Source: Eleusine coracana subsp. coracana (taxonomy: Eukaryota; Streptophyta; Magnoliopsida; Poales; Poaceae). From it: a stretch of 64,000 nt of DNA. Positions 37,182-49,112 of the stretch are shown in pieces. The stretch covers positions 41,468,963 through 41,532,962 of the forward strand of contig CM064421.1 in the NCBI GenBank assembly GCA_032690845.1, in the 5' to 3' direction. The notes under the pieces are model-generated. The model was not told the DNA's origin. It did not search any database and saw only the letters and a program-made list of their open reading frames with translations. The translations under genes were made by a program, and so were the position numbers. The stretch's first letter is position 1. The number at the start of each line of letters is the position of its first letter.

Positions 37182-40050
37182 TCAATTCTTCCTTGAAGAG
37201 CCCCCAACAACGCCTTCAACCGCATCCCCGCCTGCAAGGAAATCATAATTGTCACATCACACCAAACTTGGTTATCCACTCAAAATGCCATTACACTTAA
37301 ATTTGAAGAAAACCATACCAGAAGTCAAGCCGATGCGCACTGCAACCTCAAGCTTCTTTTTGACATAATCCACATGCATTTTTGGTCTTTCAGACTGAAA
37401 AAAATATGGCAATACAATAAACATCCAGATGCACCAGCTGATGAAACACTTAAAACTGATTTACAAACCTACCTTACTATAAACCACATCTGTAATGAGC
37501 TTCAAAACTTCATTTCCATTATCTGAAGGTAAGAAAAAACATCAATAAAGATATATATATATACACATACACACGATATTCTACACCTAGGGTGTTTAGT
37601 ATTATTCTACACCCAACTAATTTACTTTATAAATTTTCATCACGATAATGATAATTACCCAGAGTATATTAGTTACCAATAATAATTATGGAGAAAATTC
37701 AGTAATTTATGTCTGTTTTATTCAGTCATAAATGTTGGGTGTAGAATAAGACAGAACACCCTAGGTGTAGAATAAAGCTGCCATATATATTACTATATGC
37801 ATGTCTACAAAATCATGCATACTTACATTCGTTGGAATTTGCTCCAAGCTGCTTTCAAACTGAAAGAAGAGAGGAAATGTTATTAGCTATATATACAGAA
37901 CAATTTTACTAAGAAACACCTTGATTTGGTAATAAAATTGCATGTGCTGTGTGAAGAAACAAAACCTACATCGAGATTTATCAGGCCACGTCCATAAATC
38001 TGATCTTCAATCCTAGAGGGATAATGGAACGTACTTTCTGAAAGGGTTTGCTTCAAAGCATCTTCAAAACTCATCTGCTAAAACAATACACAACATAAAA
38101 CAGCATGATTGCATAAGAAAAAAATAATCAGTGAGGTACAAAACTGACAACCAACCTCTTGCTTAGTAATTCGCTTCCAAACCTCAAAATAAGAACAGAC
38201 ATAATCCTTTAACTCAAGAACGTACCACAGGTCCCAAATATACTCCTGCATCAAGATGTTGAGAGTCATCAATGTAGAAACAACAAGCATTCCAAGCTAA
38301 GCTCCAAAACAAAGGGAACTTACGTCATAGCCACGAGTAGCTAAAGACAAAGGCAAATGGGAGAACCCTGCTGCAATCTTCTTAGCTTGCCTAGCTCCTC
38401 TGTTCTTATACATTGGAACCTAAAGAGTAAAGATATCAGAGGCGCTAAATTCTTAACATTTATGCCTTAACTACATTGTTTTCTACTGCTTAGATACTTA
38501 CCATTTCATACTCCTCAGTTAGATATTTTTCAACCCACTACAAGATAGTGAAGAAAGTCAGTCCAAAACAATAGCATATAAACATATTATACAACTACAT
38601 ATGTCATACATACCTTGATTTTTTTTGATATTTTATCACAATACTTGACATACTCCAAATCAGTTTCATACTTACTAAAAGTAATACGGTACTCTTCCCA
38701 ATCACAGTACTCATCAAAGACTCTGCCATCCAAAGGAGAAAAAAAAAGGTAAGGAACAATAAACAAATGAAAAAGAGAATATTCAATTTTTTGTTACACC
38801 ACAAATTGACTTAATATATATGGAATCAGGGCTGACAGAAAATACATAAGTGTGGTATCATTGCAAATAGCGATGATCAAATTAAGGTTCATATTTGTGT
38901 AAAATGAGAAGGCAAAGAGAACAAATAGAATACAATATTTTTGATAAAGTAGTTTTAGTGTGTCCTGTAATGTTGCCAAACCATTACATTTTCACTACAA
39001 GGGTTAATAAGGGAGCACAATCTCAATAGTGCATGAAGGTGCCAACTAATGACTCAGGACCACCAATCTTGAATGAACTGACATTTGCAGACAACGTGTC
39101 GCATTTTAAGACATAAACTATGCAATTACGATAGTCTATTCTGCATGGAAGCCACTCATACAAAAAGTACAGTAGAATAATATAAAGCCATACACATCAA
39201 TGTCTCTCAGCAGGAATCACAGAACAGGAAGAGAGAACAGTAAAAGCAGCCATTGGCATGAACAGATTTTGCCAGGTTGCTGCATAGGACGATTTTGATA
39301 TTATGTGGAAGCAAATACAGTGTTAATTAAATTACTAAAACAATCAAAATAAAAATAACATGTTTCCTCAAGTCTAATGGTACAAGTTCTTATCCTGGTT
39401 AACTATACAAGCTAAGCACTTTCAAAAGATCTTGGACAAAAACAGTATGTGCTCAGAATGAGCTACAAAGTATCCCAACAAAAATATGATTAATATTTTT
39501 ATAGGCTACGACTTTTCCCGTGAAAAAAGGATGTTAAACCAAGGATAGGTAGATTTGTAAACATTTTTTACCAAAGGCAAGAATCATATGGGGGAAACTT
39601 AACTAGAAAGAGGCAGCCCGTAGAAAAATTATGCACATGACTAGCTGACTTGTGCTACACCCTCATGCAATACTAGATCTTAGCAACAACCAATTTTCGC
39701 AAAACAGTGTGTTTACACATTACAATGAAACGTAGATTCGGAACTAAATTAACTCTAATATAATCCAGTGCTACTAATTAAACAAAAAGCGAGTAAATGA
39801 AGCACGTACTGCCCTCGTGGGGACTATGCGCTGGTAGTCATCCAACTCAGCAAGATGGAAGTACTGGGTGTCAATGGTCCAGCCAAACATGCTAGGACCT
39901 GGCTCAGAGGCATCCTCAAAAGCCCAAACATGGTGGGAGTGGGTAGTGTCATCCATAATGTGACCATGATCCTTCAAGATCTGCATGCGGAAAATGGACA
40001 GAGGGCATCAATCATAAATTACTAGAATAATCAGAAGATAGATACACCAT
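37182..40050 (-). CDS. Unrecognised multi-exon plant gene (tentative model)
   Basis: I do not recognise this protein. A chain of exons with good GT/AG borders is visible: 39810-39980 (WAFEDASEPGPSMFGW, AELDDYQRIVPTRA), 38614-38722 (VFDEYCDWEEYR), 38502-38537, 38324-38419 (GFSHLPLSLATRGYD), 38156-38245 (WDLWYVLELKDYV), 37970-38074, 37827-37859, 37473-37522, 37319-37394 and 37182-37231 (stop at 37182). From 38614 down to 37827 all phases agree, which argues for a real gene. A further upstream exon may end at 40048 (DHEKGQITGM). Two joins fail: 39810 to 38722 lacks an exon of 3n+2 nt, and 37827 to 37522 is out of phase across an intron filled by a MITE. The protein is rich in Trp, Tyr and acidic residues, with no signal peptide or transmembrane segment seen. 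Its 3' end abuts the tandem duplication. Confidence 0.6.
37578..37773. mobile_element. 196-bp MITE in an intron of the unrecognised gene
   Basis: Inverted repeats of about 40 bp start ATTCTACACCTAGGGTGTT on both strands and contain a second ATTCTACACCCAAC block, so the element could fold almost completely. Its target duplication is unclear. It lies between exons 37827-37859 and 37473-37522, whose phases do not match. Confidence 0.78.
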
Positions 40051-42424
40051 GCCCGTAATCTGTCCCTTCTCGTGGTCGTGGATCAGCCCAGGAGAAATAG
40101 AAGCCCCGTTAAAAAGAAAAAACAGAAGTCCACTTCATTTTTCGTGTCTGTGATCGTAAGGAGCGTGGAGTTTTACCTGCGCGCAAGCCGTAAGGTGAGG
40201 TCTTGCGCCATCAGGACTCCACGTCCGCGTTCGCTCGGTGTACAGATCGCAAGGTGGTGTTTGCGTCATCGCTCCCGCTCTAATCGTGTTCGAGTTCGAG
40301 CCCTTCACGCATGAAACCGCACCCAGATCGCGATCAATGCCGCCACTGCTCGCGTATTCATGTCGCGTTGCAAACCTGAGAAGTGACCGAGATGTGAGTG
40401 TTGCGAGCAGGCGCCGTGTAGGACGTCGTGGAGGAGAAGCTAGCGGCGCTGAGGTCGCGAGTCCAGTTTGTGTATGTCGAGTAGACCAGAGGCTTAGAAG
40501 AGGCCGTCACGGCATTATTTACCCCTCGCTCTAGGGCTCAACTGTGAAGTCCGAGGCTACGAATCGTCTCTGCTGCAACCTCCATAGACGCCTCCATTAC
40601 CTTATGGTAAGAAGCAAGCTCGGTCCAATCCTGATGCGATTGATGTATTGTTTATTTGTTATCATCAACCTAGGTGATAAGTTCATGTTTGATCCATGCA
40701 ATCGCGTTCCATGTTCAATAAAGACTTGTCGCGTTGATTTCTGAACGCCTCCACATGACGATTCTTCAGCACCAAGAGCAATAGGAAAAAGGGGGAGAAC
40801 ATATCAATCTAAATCCGTTTTTAATCGCCGTGGTGCAGTTGGCAAAGGAGGGAGCTACCTATCAGGGTTGTGAACCTGGGTGAAGAAAAAGGGGAGGGGA
40901 GGGGTGCGATCGGTTCCAGCCTACTACATCCTTTGAAGTTCTTCTTTATTACCAATGAGGCTGTCCTTTTCGCTACCCCAGCTAGAGTGTTTCTTTTTTT
41001 TCATCATGGGTCCAGCTACACACTCGGTTATGTGTTTTTTTTTTCAGATTGCTGGACATTAATCTTGCTACATGTTGCAGTAGCCAGTATCAGCAGTTTT
41101 ATCAGATCAAAACGCATTGGGATTGACAGGAACTCAGTTCCGTTATTTAAAAAAATAAAACGTACTAGGATTTCATTTTTGTTTGCTTTGCTGAGCGTCT
41201 GAGCCCCTGAACTACATTGGATTTGCTTGCCGCAGGCAAGCGCAGGCAAGAAGTCGTTTTCAAATGACTATCCTACTTTCCACTTCTCTATCCTTTCTTA
41301 CTTCCACAAAAATATAGAACACTTCACGATTTCAGTTTGTTTTCTATATATTTTCAGATCTTATGCAAATTCTTTGTGGCTCGAAATATCTATTGGTTGA
41401 ATATATTTTTGTGGTTCTTCATTGCGAAGTGTGGAGCTTGATCAGGGTTAACATCATAAAACAATATATGAAGGCACCCTTTTGTTGTACTTTGGATTTA
41501 TATTCCTACTTTTTACCTTTTTGTCGCCTGCATTCACTACCAGTGGTGCCTGAAGTTCAATCAAAGAAAATGTTGTTACTAGATGACCATTAGTAAGAAT
41601 TATTATTTATCTGAAGAAAAGCACTACATATAGATCCTACACAAATTCTCCTTAACTCCACATGTAGAGTATCTGGTAAACTTTGACTACAATTAATTAG
41701 GAAGAGGGATGCTGCTATGAATGTCCTACAGAGTTATGAGAAAAAAATTTATTACCTAAGTCCAAATTCTGATGTGTTCCATTAGAAAAGGGAGTAAACA
41801 TTACTGCCGAATAGTTCGTGCATGTTAACCACAAACAGTTTCATAGTTCTGATGGGTTTTTTTTTTCAGAAACTTTGAGGTGGTTGTTTGTATAATGCTA
41901 ATGTTTTTTTGAAATGCTTAACATGTTTGCCGTTTTAACCAGTTTAGCTAACAATCTGACTCTGACCATTTTATGTGTTTTTATAAATGAGTTCTACCTA
42001 TTGCAATACTTTTCAGTGTTCAATTTTTTTTATGTTTTGTTCTAGCCTTCTAGGAATTCACAACCAATCATGATGGTTCAATTAAAGATGTTGTTAGTAG
42101 CTTATCATTAGCATATGTGTTCTCTACCTAAAGTAACTACTACAAATGCATGAGACGATTTTTCTCATTAACTCAATCATGTAGAGCCTCCACTGATTTT
42201 TCTCATTTGCCTTTGTTTGCATTCCAAGACAAGTCTTTAACTGTTTATTGATAATACATTGTGGCAGGAAATATGCAACCTTTTGATTACTTACAAAAAT
42301 TACTTTTCTCACCGTGTATGTTATTCTTCTTTGTTGTTTTCGTAGCAGATCTTATCCTATAGACAACTTAAATGTTTGGATCGAGATAGACTTCAAGGGG
42401 TGAACAATTCGAGCTTGGGTTCAT
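40051..42424. other. Intergenic stretch with no gene recognised
   Basis: No family-like ORF is seen. The open frames at 40072-40534 lack motifs. A tRNA-like segment lies at 40824-40880. The rest is AT-rich. Confidence 0.5.
40824..40880 (+). other. tRNA-like segment, possible SINE head
   Basis: TGGTGCAGTTGGC at 40831-40843 fits a pol III A box. GGTTGTGAACC at about 40866-40876 resembles a B box with a changed core. No A-tail or target duplication was found. Confidence 0.4.
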
Positions 42425-42754
42425 ATGCTGGAACTTTCTTGGCGGCTCAAGCTCCATCGGCTTGATCGAATGGAGCGGGCTGAGTCAGGTGGACGATTGC
42501 TACGTCTCCCACCAGTGTCTCACCATCATCAACCTGGCATCCAGCGACCAGCCCTCTTACAGCGAGATCTACAACCACAAGCAGCTCTGCATGTAGCTCT
42601 CCAGCTCCCACAAGTTCAGGACTGGCAGTGACTGTGAGGTCATCGCACACCTGGTCTGGTCAGTCCACTCAACTCACTACGACAATTGCATTATGTACTC
42701 AACTGAACTAACCTACTATTGATCATTCATGCATCTTCAGTACGAGGAGCATTG
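42425..42754 (+). pseudogene. Asparagine synthetase (glutamine-hydrolysing) fragment
   Basis: The segment matches part of the N-terminal glutaminase (class II amidotransferase) domain of plant asparagine synthetase, which makes Asn from Asp and Gln. Readable blocks are LELSWRLK, WSGLSQVDDCYVSHQ, then EIYNHKQL and HKFRTGSDCEVIAHL. The break points are a small frameshift near 42450-42470, an internal deletion before EIYNH that removes about a dozen residues, and an in-frame TAG at 42594-42596. An intron-like gap follows (donor at 42654, acceptor at 42739-42740), and the next exon starts YEEH where the family has YEEYG. The intron shows that this came from genomic DNA and not from a cDNA. The nucleophilic N-terminal Cys and the whole synthetase domain are missing. 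Confidence 0.85.
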
Positions 42755-44454
42755 TATTTATGATTTTGTTCAGTAGTTCTAAAAAGAATAGTTGGAAACC
42801 CGGACTTACGGATAAGGAACCTTGGTTATGTTTCTTAGGAAGAAACACAATGTTCTATCACTAATTGGTTATGTTGTTTAAATGGTGATTTATACCTGCC
42901 TCCTATTTCAACCCTCACTCTTTTTGTTAGCACATTCTCAAACCAAATATGTAAACATTCTTTCTTTTGTTCCAGGAAACATTATATATCCTAGCATATG
43001 TTGCTTAACAGTTTCATAGTTGAATTTTCATGGTGTGAAGTTTCTGGTAGGTGGCATACTCTGATGGGAAATGAATTGGTTATAGACAGAACTAATTTGA
43101 CACACAAATATGACATGTATGTGACCACAGCTGATTGGACAAAGCATCCTTTAGGTCAGACACCTTTATTTTTCAGGCATTATATAGAGGTATTTAGGCG
43201 TGATTGTCTTGGTGACTACATTATATTGACGTGTCTGAAACATGTAATGCATGATCTATTGCAGTATTTTTCATGGATGCAAAGCATTAGGATTTGATAC
43301 CATTGAGTTGTTGAATGCTGGGTTCCTGAAGTAATTGTCCAAAGGACTTCTTTTCACATCTGGTCATTCGTTTGGTGTCATCTGGCTTCAGGAATTACTT
43401 GCCGCTTGATTCCAATCAAGTTATTTATCACTATCTTGGATTGGAACCTGAAGTATGGCGAACAAAGATACTGGTAGCCAAAAAGCTTTCTTCAAGATTA
43501 GTGGAAGTGGACATTTAAAAAGAAAGAGTTTTGTGGTAGTGGTTGTATCTAAACTCTTCAATCCAATCGATTAGGATATAGCCTTATAGGCATATAAATG
43601 GTTACATGTAAAAGGAGGATGCACTGCATAACTTTTTTTGTATGTTTAATTTGCATGGGTCATAATATTCCAGTTATGCAAAATAAATTGTTTATGAAAA
43701 TCTATACAACCGATAAAGTGATATATTTGACGTATAAATTTATGTTAAAATTTTAACACCTGTAGCAACGCATGGACATGTAGCTAGTATATTATTATTA
43801 GTATAGGGTTTCCTGCAGCTGAGATACACGAAGCAAGGTTCAAACTAGAAATATCTAGTAATTAACATTATTTTTTTCTTTTCCTCCTTTTTAGTCGGGG
43901 TTCACCCACTTCCATTTGAATGCAAAACAGAAGTCTTTTAGTCTTTTATTATTACATCCCGGGATACAGAGTGAAATAGTATCGACACACTGCTCCAATT
44001 ATGTTCAAAATCAGTCTAAATTGTAAGATATTTGAATTTCGAAAAAAAATATCTGTAAATATTATGCAATTTTGTTGTACAAATGCATGTACCAAAATTA
44101 GGAGTCAACGCACAATGTTAAATAAAAGTAGGGGAAAATTACAAAGTGTAAATAGGGGTAGTCTTGTTTTTTTACAACAAATTTAACACTATTAACTAGC
44201 TCTAACGAAGTAGGGCCAAACACTTGCTTCATTTTTTAAAGTAGGAGTAAAATCATAAAATCTAAAAAATAAGGATAAAATCATAATTAAAATTCAAAAA
44301 AAAGTGAAGATAAAAACACAATTATCCCTATTGTTCAATAACCAATGTAAATTACAATATTTATTTATGTATTTTCCCTGAAATTTGCCAACTTGCCTTT
44401 CTTCCCGCGTTCCCCGAGTCCCTGACCGGGTTGGTCTCACCGCGGCGGCAATGC
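42755..44454. other. Gap between the Asn-synthetase fragment and the PPR gene
   Basis: No family-like gene is seen. An open frame at 42998-43297 codes about 100 residues without recognised motifs. From about 43550 the sequence is AT-rich. Confidence 0.5.
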
Positions 44455-46362
44455 ATGCCGTCGTGCCCCGCCTCTCTTCTCATGAAGCGCCCCACCTTCT
44501 CGGTCTCGGTGGCCACGGCGTCCCAGCTCCACGACGCCGTCGACCGCCTCCTCCCGCTCCTCCGCGCCGATGCCTCCCACGCCCCGGCCGCGCGCGCTCT
44601 CGCCGCGGCCGCCGCCTCGCTCCCGCCCTCCACGCTCCTCTCCAACCGCCTCCTCCACCTGCTCTCCTGCAACACGGCCACCCTCCCGGACGCGCTCGAG
44701 TTCCTCTCCTCCGTCCCGCACCCCGATGTCTGCTCCTACAACACCCTCGTGGCCGCTCTCTCCCGCTCGCCGCGCGGCCTCCCCGCTGCGCGCGCGCTAT
44801 TCGACGGAATGCCGCGCAGGGACCACTTCTCCTGGTCCGCCATCGTCTCCGCGCACGCGCGCCACGGCCAGCCCCGCGCCGCGCTCGCGCTCTACCGCCA
44901 GATGCTGTGGGATCCCAGGAGCGCGGGCGCGGACAATCAGTTCACCGCGTCCAGCGCACTCGCCGCGGCCACGGCTGCCCGGTGCGCCCGCGCAGGGAGG
45001 GAGCTGCACTGCCACGTGGTCAGGAAGGGGATCGACGTGGACGCCGTGGTGTGGAGCGCGCTCGCGGACATGTACGCCAAGTGCGGGCGTGTTGACGACG
45101 CGAGGAGTGTGTTCGACAGGATGCCCGTCCGGGATGTTGTCTCTTGGACGGCCATGGTGGAGAGGTACTTCGATGCTGGACGCGGGGGCGAAGGGTTCAA
45201 GATGTTCGTCCACATGCTGAGGAGTGGTGTCAGACTGAACGAGTTCACCTATGCCGGGATCCTCCGTGCTTGTGCAGAATTTACCTCCGAGAAGCTGGGG
45301 AAGCAGGTGCATGGTCAAATGGCAAAGAGCAGGATAGGGGACTCATGCTTTGCAGAGAGTGCTCTATTGCACATGTACTCCAAATACGGGGACATGGTGA
45401 GTGCAGTGAACGTCTTTAAGGGAATGCGAAAACCAGACTTGGTCTCATGGACCGCTGTGATCTCTGGCTTTGCACAGAATGGGCAGCCAGAGGAGGCATT
45501 GCACTACTTCGACATGTTCTTGATGTCTGGAATCAGGCCTGATCATGTCATGTTTGTTGGTGTCCTCTCGGCATGTGCTCATGCTGGTCTAGTGGATAAA
45601 GGTCTGGGGATCTTCCATTTGATTAAGGATGTGTATAAAATTGAGCACACTGCCGATCATTATGCTTGTGTGATTGATCTGCTCAGCCGGTCAGGCCAAT
45701 TTGAGCGAGCAGAAGAGATGATCAACAACATGCCCATGAAGCCCAACAAGTTCCTATGGGCATCGCTGCTTGGTGGGTGCCGAATTCACAAGAATGTTCG
45801 TCTCGCAAGGTGGGCTGCGGAAGCATTGTTTGAAATAGAGCCTGAAAATCCAGCAACATATGTTACTCTAGCCAATATATATGCGTCAGTTGGGCTGTTT
45901 GACGAAGTTGAGAATGTGAGGAGGACCATGGAGTCAAAGGGCATAACTAAATTGCCAGCTTCAAGTTGGATTGAAGTTGGGAGAAGAGTGCATGTTTTTC
46001 TGGTTGGGGATAAGTCGCATCCTCAAACTGAGGAAATATGCACGCTTCTGAAGAAGCTGTATGTAAAAATGAGGGAAGAAGGGTATGTGGCAGACACAGG
46101 ATTTGTTCTACATGATGTTGAAGACGAGCAGAAGGAGCATGATATTGGTTACCACAGTGAGCGGCTTGCTGTTGCGTTTGGAATCATTGCCACTCCAGAG
46201 GGTGCTCCCATTAAGGTTTTCAAGAATCTGCGCATTTGTGGGGACTGTCATACCACTATTAAGCTAATATCACAAATTATGCAGAGAGAGATAATTGTCA
46301 GGGACTCTTACAGGTTCCATCACTTCAAGAGTGGGAGTTGTTCTTGTAGGGACTATTGGTGA
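44455..46362 (+). CDS. PLS-class pentatricopeptide repeat protein with DYW domain
   Basis: This single-exon gene encodes 635 aa. The first ATG in frame is at 44455 (MPSCPASLL); the open frame extends to 44431 only through a TTG. The N-terminus is rich in Ala, Ser and Arg and lacks acidic residues for about 20 positions, which suits a plastid or mitochondrial transit peptide. From about residue 60 to 420 come tandem PPR motifs of P, L and S type (for example VVSWTAMVERY and HMYSKYGDM). The E/E+ region follows (SSWIEVG...VGDKSHPQ), then a C-terminal DYW domain ending in Asp-Tyr-Trp. The cytidine-deaminase-like zinc motif is intact: HSE at about 567-569 and CGDCH at about 595-599. The family binds specific organellar RNAs and edits C to U. 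The RNA target could be predicted from residue pairs in each repeat but was not worked out here. Confidence 0.95.
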   Translation: MPSCPASLLMKRPTFSVSVATASQLHDAVDRLLPLLRADASHAPAARALAAAAASLPPSTLLSNRLLHLLSCNTATLPDALEFLSSVPHPDVCSYNTLVAALSRSPRGLPAARALFDGMPRRDHFSWSAIVSAHARHGQPRAALALYRQMLWDPRSAGADNQFTASSALAAATAARCARAGRELHCHVVRKGIDVDAVVWSALADMYAKCGRVDDARSVFDRMPVRDVVSWTAMVERYFDAGRGGEGFKMFVHMLRSGVRLNEFTYAGILRACAEFTSEKLGKQVHGQMAKSRIGDSCFAESALLHMYSKYGDMVSAVNVFKGMRKPDLVSWTAVISGFAQNGQPEEALHYFDMFLMSGIRPDHVMFVGVLSACAHAGLVDKGLGIFHLIKDVYKIEHTADHYACVIDLLSRSGQFERAEEMINNMPMKPNKFLWASLLGGCRIHKNVRLARWAAEALFEIEPENPATYVTLANIYASVGLFDEVENVRRTMESKGITKLPASSWIEVGRRVHVFLVGDKSHPQTEEICTLLKKLYVKMREEGYVADTGFVLHDVEDEQKEHDIGYHSERLAVAFGIIATPEGAPIKVFKNLRICGDCHTTIKLISQIMQREIIVRDSYRFHHFKSGSCSCRDYW

Positions 46363-46856
46363 CTTTGCAGCATAAAAATTTACAACTTTGCAGCATAAAG
46401 ATTTACATATTACGAATGGCTTTGACTTTTTGAAATGGGGAACAATTCTATCTAAATACATGGCTAAGGTCAATGCGTGTAAGCTGCTGAAGTAACAAGA
46501 GGCAGCATGTGCAGATAAAAGGTGCTTGACATGTTGCCCTACAAGAAATCCTAGTTTCTCATGGTGCCGCTAGGTAAATGGCAACACATTATTTAATCTT
46601 TTTTTTTTCAACTTGGTCATGTTCTATCATGGAAGAGACTTACTAAATGTTTATTTTGTATGCCCCTCTCTTGCAGGTTCTTTTCGGCAAATGAGAGAAA
46701 AAAAGAGGCGAGGAATTTACAAAGTGAGGAATCCGAAGTCATGGTGAACCTTGCAAATTTTATCTGTTTCTGCTACATATTGGTTTTTTATATATGATTT
46801 TATTTTCCTAATATTATTAGTAACATCATATCAATGAGAAGAATATTTTATAGTTA
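46363..46856. other. 3' flank of the PPR gene
   Basis: This is the probable 3' UTR and AT-rich spacer. No gene is seen. Confidence 0.5.
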
Positions 46857-47580
46857 GGGGGTGTTTGGTTTGGCTTTTTAGGTGCTTTTACTTCTAAAAA
46901 AGTCAGAAGCCAAACCAAAGGGGTGGCTTTTTTCCACCTGCTTTGAGTAAAAGCAGTTTTTCTTCTCACAACACCTCTTCCCTTGTTTTTTTGGCTTTGG
47001 CTTTCAACTTTTCACAAAAATTACCCACTACCACTGGTAATGAAGGTACCAGTTTGTTATTTTCTTTTTTCTCCCGTCGTGGGAGCACAGTCAAGAGGAC
47101 CTTTCAGGAGGCGAGCTCATCATTCATGATCGGAGTCTCCTTCCCCAGCGGCGCCCCTTCCTTGGAGTCCTCTTCCCTAGCGGCGCGAACAAGGCATTGA
47201 ACCAGGAGAGAGAGGAATCGAACGAGACATCAAGCGAGAGAGAGAGGCAGGGCAGCGACGAGCTCACGCGGGGCAGGCGACAATGGCAAGCTTGCGTGGT
47301 GGAGGCGCCGACGACGAGCTCGCGTGGGGAAGGTGCCGAGGTCACGTGCGGCAGAGCAAGGGCGGGCTCACACAGGGGAGGAAGAAATATCTGACCAGTA
47401 GGTTCCACTCATCAGTCAGTAGTGAGTAATGTGGATGACATACAGTTGTTATGAAAGTCACAACTAGTTAACCAAACATCTGTTGGCTTTTCTCGCAGCT
47501 GATATCTCATTGCAGTTTTTTTCATAATCATAGTTCACAACAGCTTTTTCTTACAGCCACAACCCAACCAAACACACCAC
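46857..47580. mobile_element. Non-autonomous inverted-repeat element (hAT- or Tourist-like)
   Basis: The left end GGGGGTGTTTGGTTTGG pairs with the reverse complement of the right end (GTGGTGTGTTTGGTTGGG). AGCCAAACCAAA and AGCAG-type sub-terminal blocks repeat inside. The 724-bp body is noncoding, with a GC-rich middle (47090-47390). No clean target duplication is visible. Confidence 0.65.
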
Positions 47581-47812
47581 TATGAATGTTTTAGTTTGAC
47601 TAGGAAATGCTGTTATAGGTTTCACTTTGAATTCAATTAAGGCGAGGGTAGAACATGAGCTTGTAGCACACATTTTATCGGGGCTTCAGTACGAGTGTAA
47701 GACAACAGAAACATCACGTGTTATGCATTACAGTCTATTCATTTCATATTTGCATTTGATGAAGATGGTATCTGAAGTCAAATTACAAGAATTGACTGTC
47801 TATTAAACACAA
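47581..47812. other. 3' flank of the first NPF gene
   Basis: This short spacer is the probable 3' UTR of the minus-strand transporter that ends at 47813. Confidence 0.5.
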
Positions 47813-49068
47813 TCACTGGGCTTTCTTATATTTGTATCTCGAAGCACAACCAATGAAAACCATAAAATTCACAATGCTTATCCCTGCAATCAACCAAAAG
47901 AACCGATCAAGATGGCCTTCGTTCAGGTTATCAGGGATCCATCCAGGATCTCCTCCTTGAGTTGTAATGTATGAAACCAGCGTTAGTATTATGGAGCTTA
48001 TATAGCTTCCCAGTGCAACTGTAACAAGTGCAAAGGCACTACATAAACTCCTCATGGCGTCCGGGCCCTGATCATAGAAAAATTCAAGTTGACCTATAGC
48101 AGTAAACACCTCAGCAGCACCCACCAAGAAATATTGAGGGATTTGCCAAAGAATGCTCATTGGAACATCAGCCTTCTCATGAATAAGACCACTAGACTCG
48201 GCAATCTCTAAACGCTTCAATTCAACAAAAGCTGCAGATACCATGGCAAGAATGGACAGGAATAATCCAATACCAATCCGCTGTAGATCAGAAAAACCCT
48301 TCTCCCTTCCGGTGAACTTCCTAGCTACTGGGACAAGAATGCGATCATAAAGTGGAACCCAGATGATGACACTGATTACATCAAACGTTGAGAGGGAAGC
48401 AGGGGGGATATTGAAAGACCCAATCCGCTTGTCAAGAACCATGCCCTGCTCTACAAACATGGAAGAGTTTTGGGCATACACAGCACTGAATATGATAGTG
48501 GTGGCCCAAATGGGAAACATTCTTATAAGGATCTTCAATTCTTCCACCTGAGTGATTGTGCAAAGCCTCCATGGATCTGTAGATTCACCCTTCATATCAA
48601 CAGGTGAGACAATGGCAGCTCTATCAAGGAATCTATACACAAGACAGAGAGGAAAGATATTATATACTCACACAAGAATGTAAATCAGGCAACTTACAGG
48701 CACATAACATACTTGGAAATACAGTGATAAGTGTGACATGTGCCTGAACAACTAGTTATGTGACATACTTTACACTCAATTCACTTACAAGTTAAAACAT
48801 CTGCAAAGACTCATTGATAGGCATTGCAATGGATTTACCTAACGACAAAATCTTGGATCAGTTGTTACCATTAAGAGTTCAGGGGTAATCCATCACACTC
48901 CTATTGTAATTGATGCCTCCCATGAGAGACAAGTGTGTCGTTTTCAAATCCGAAATTGTTCGGCACCCGCCTGGGCACGTGCCCTGCTGACGGCGTGAGC
49001 CACCGTCACTCACCCAACCAGGGATAAGAACGGATCAGCTCCTTTCCTATACCCACGTGATTGGCCCC

Positions 49069-49112
<44 letters not shown>

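Noticed and set aside
44431..44454. Longer PPR protein starting at 44431
   Set aside because: That codon is TTG; the first ATG in frame is at 44455.
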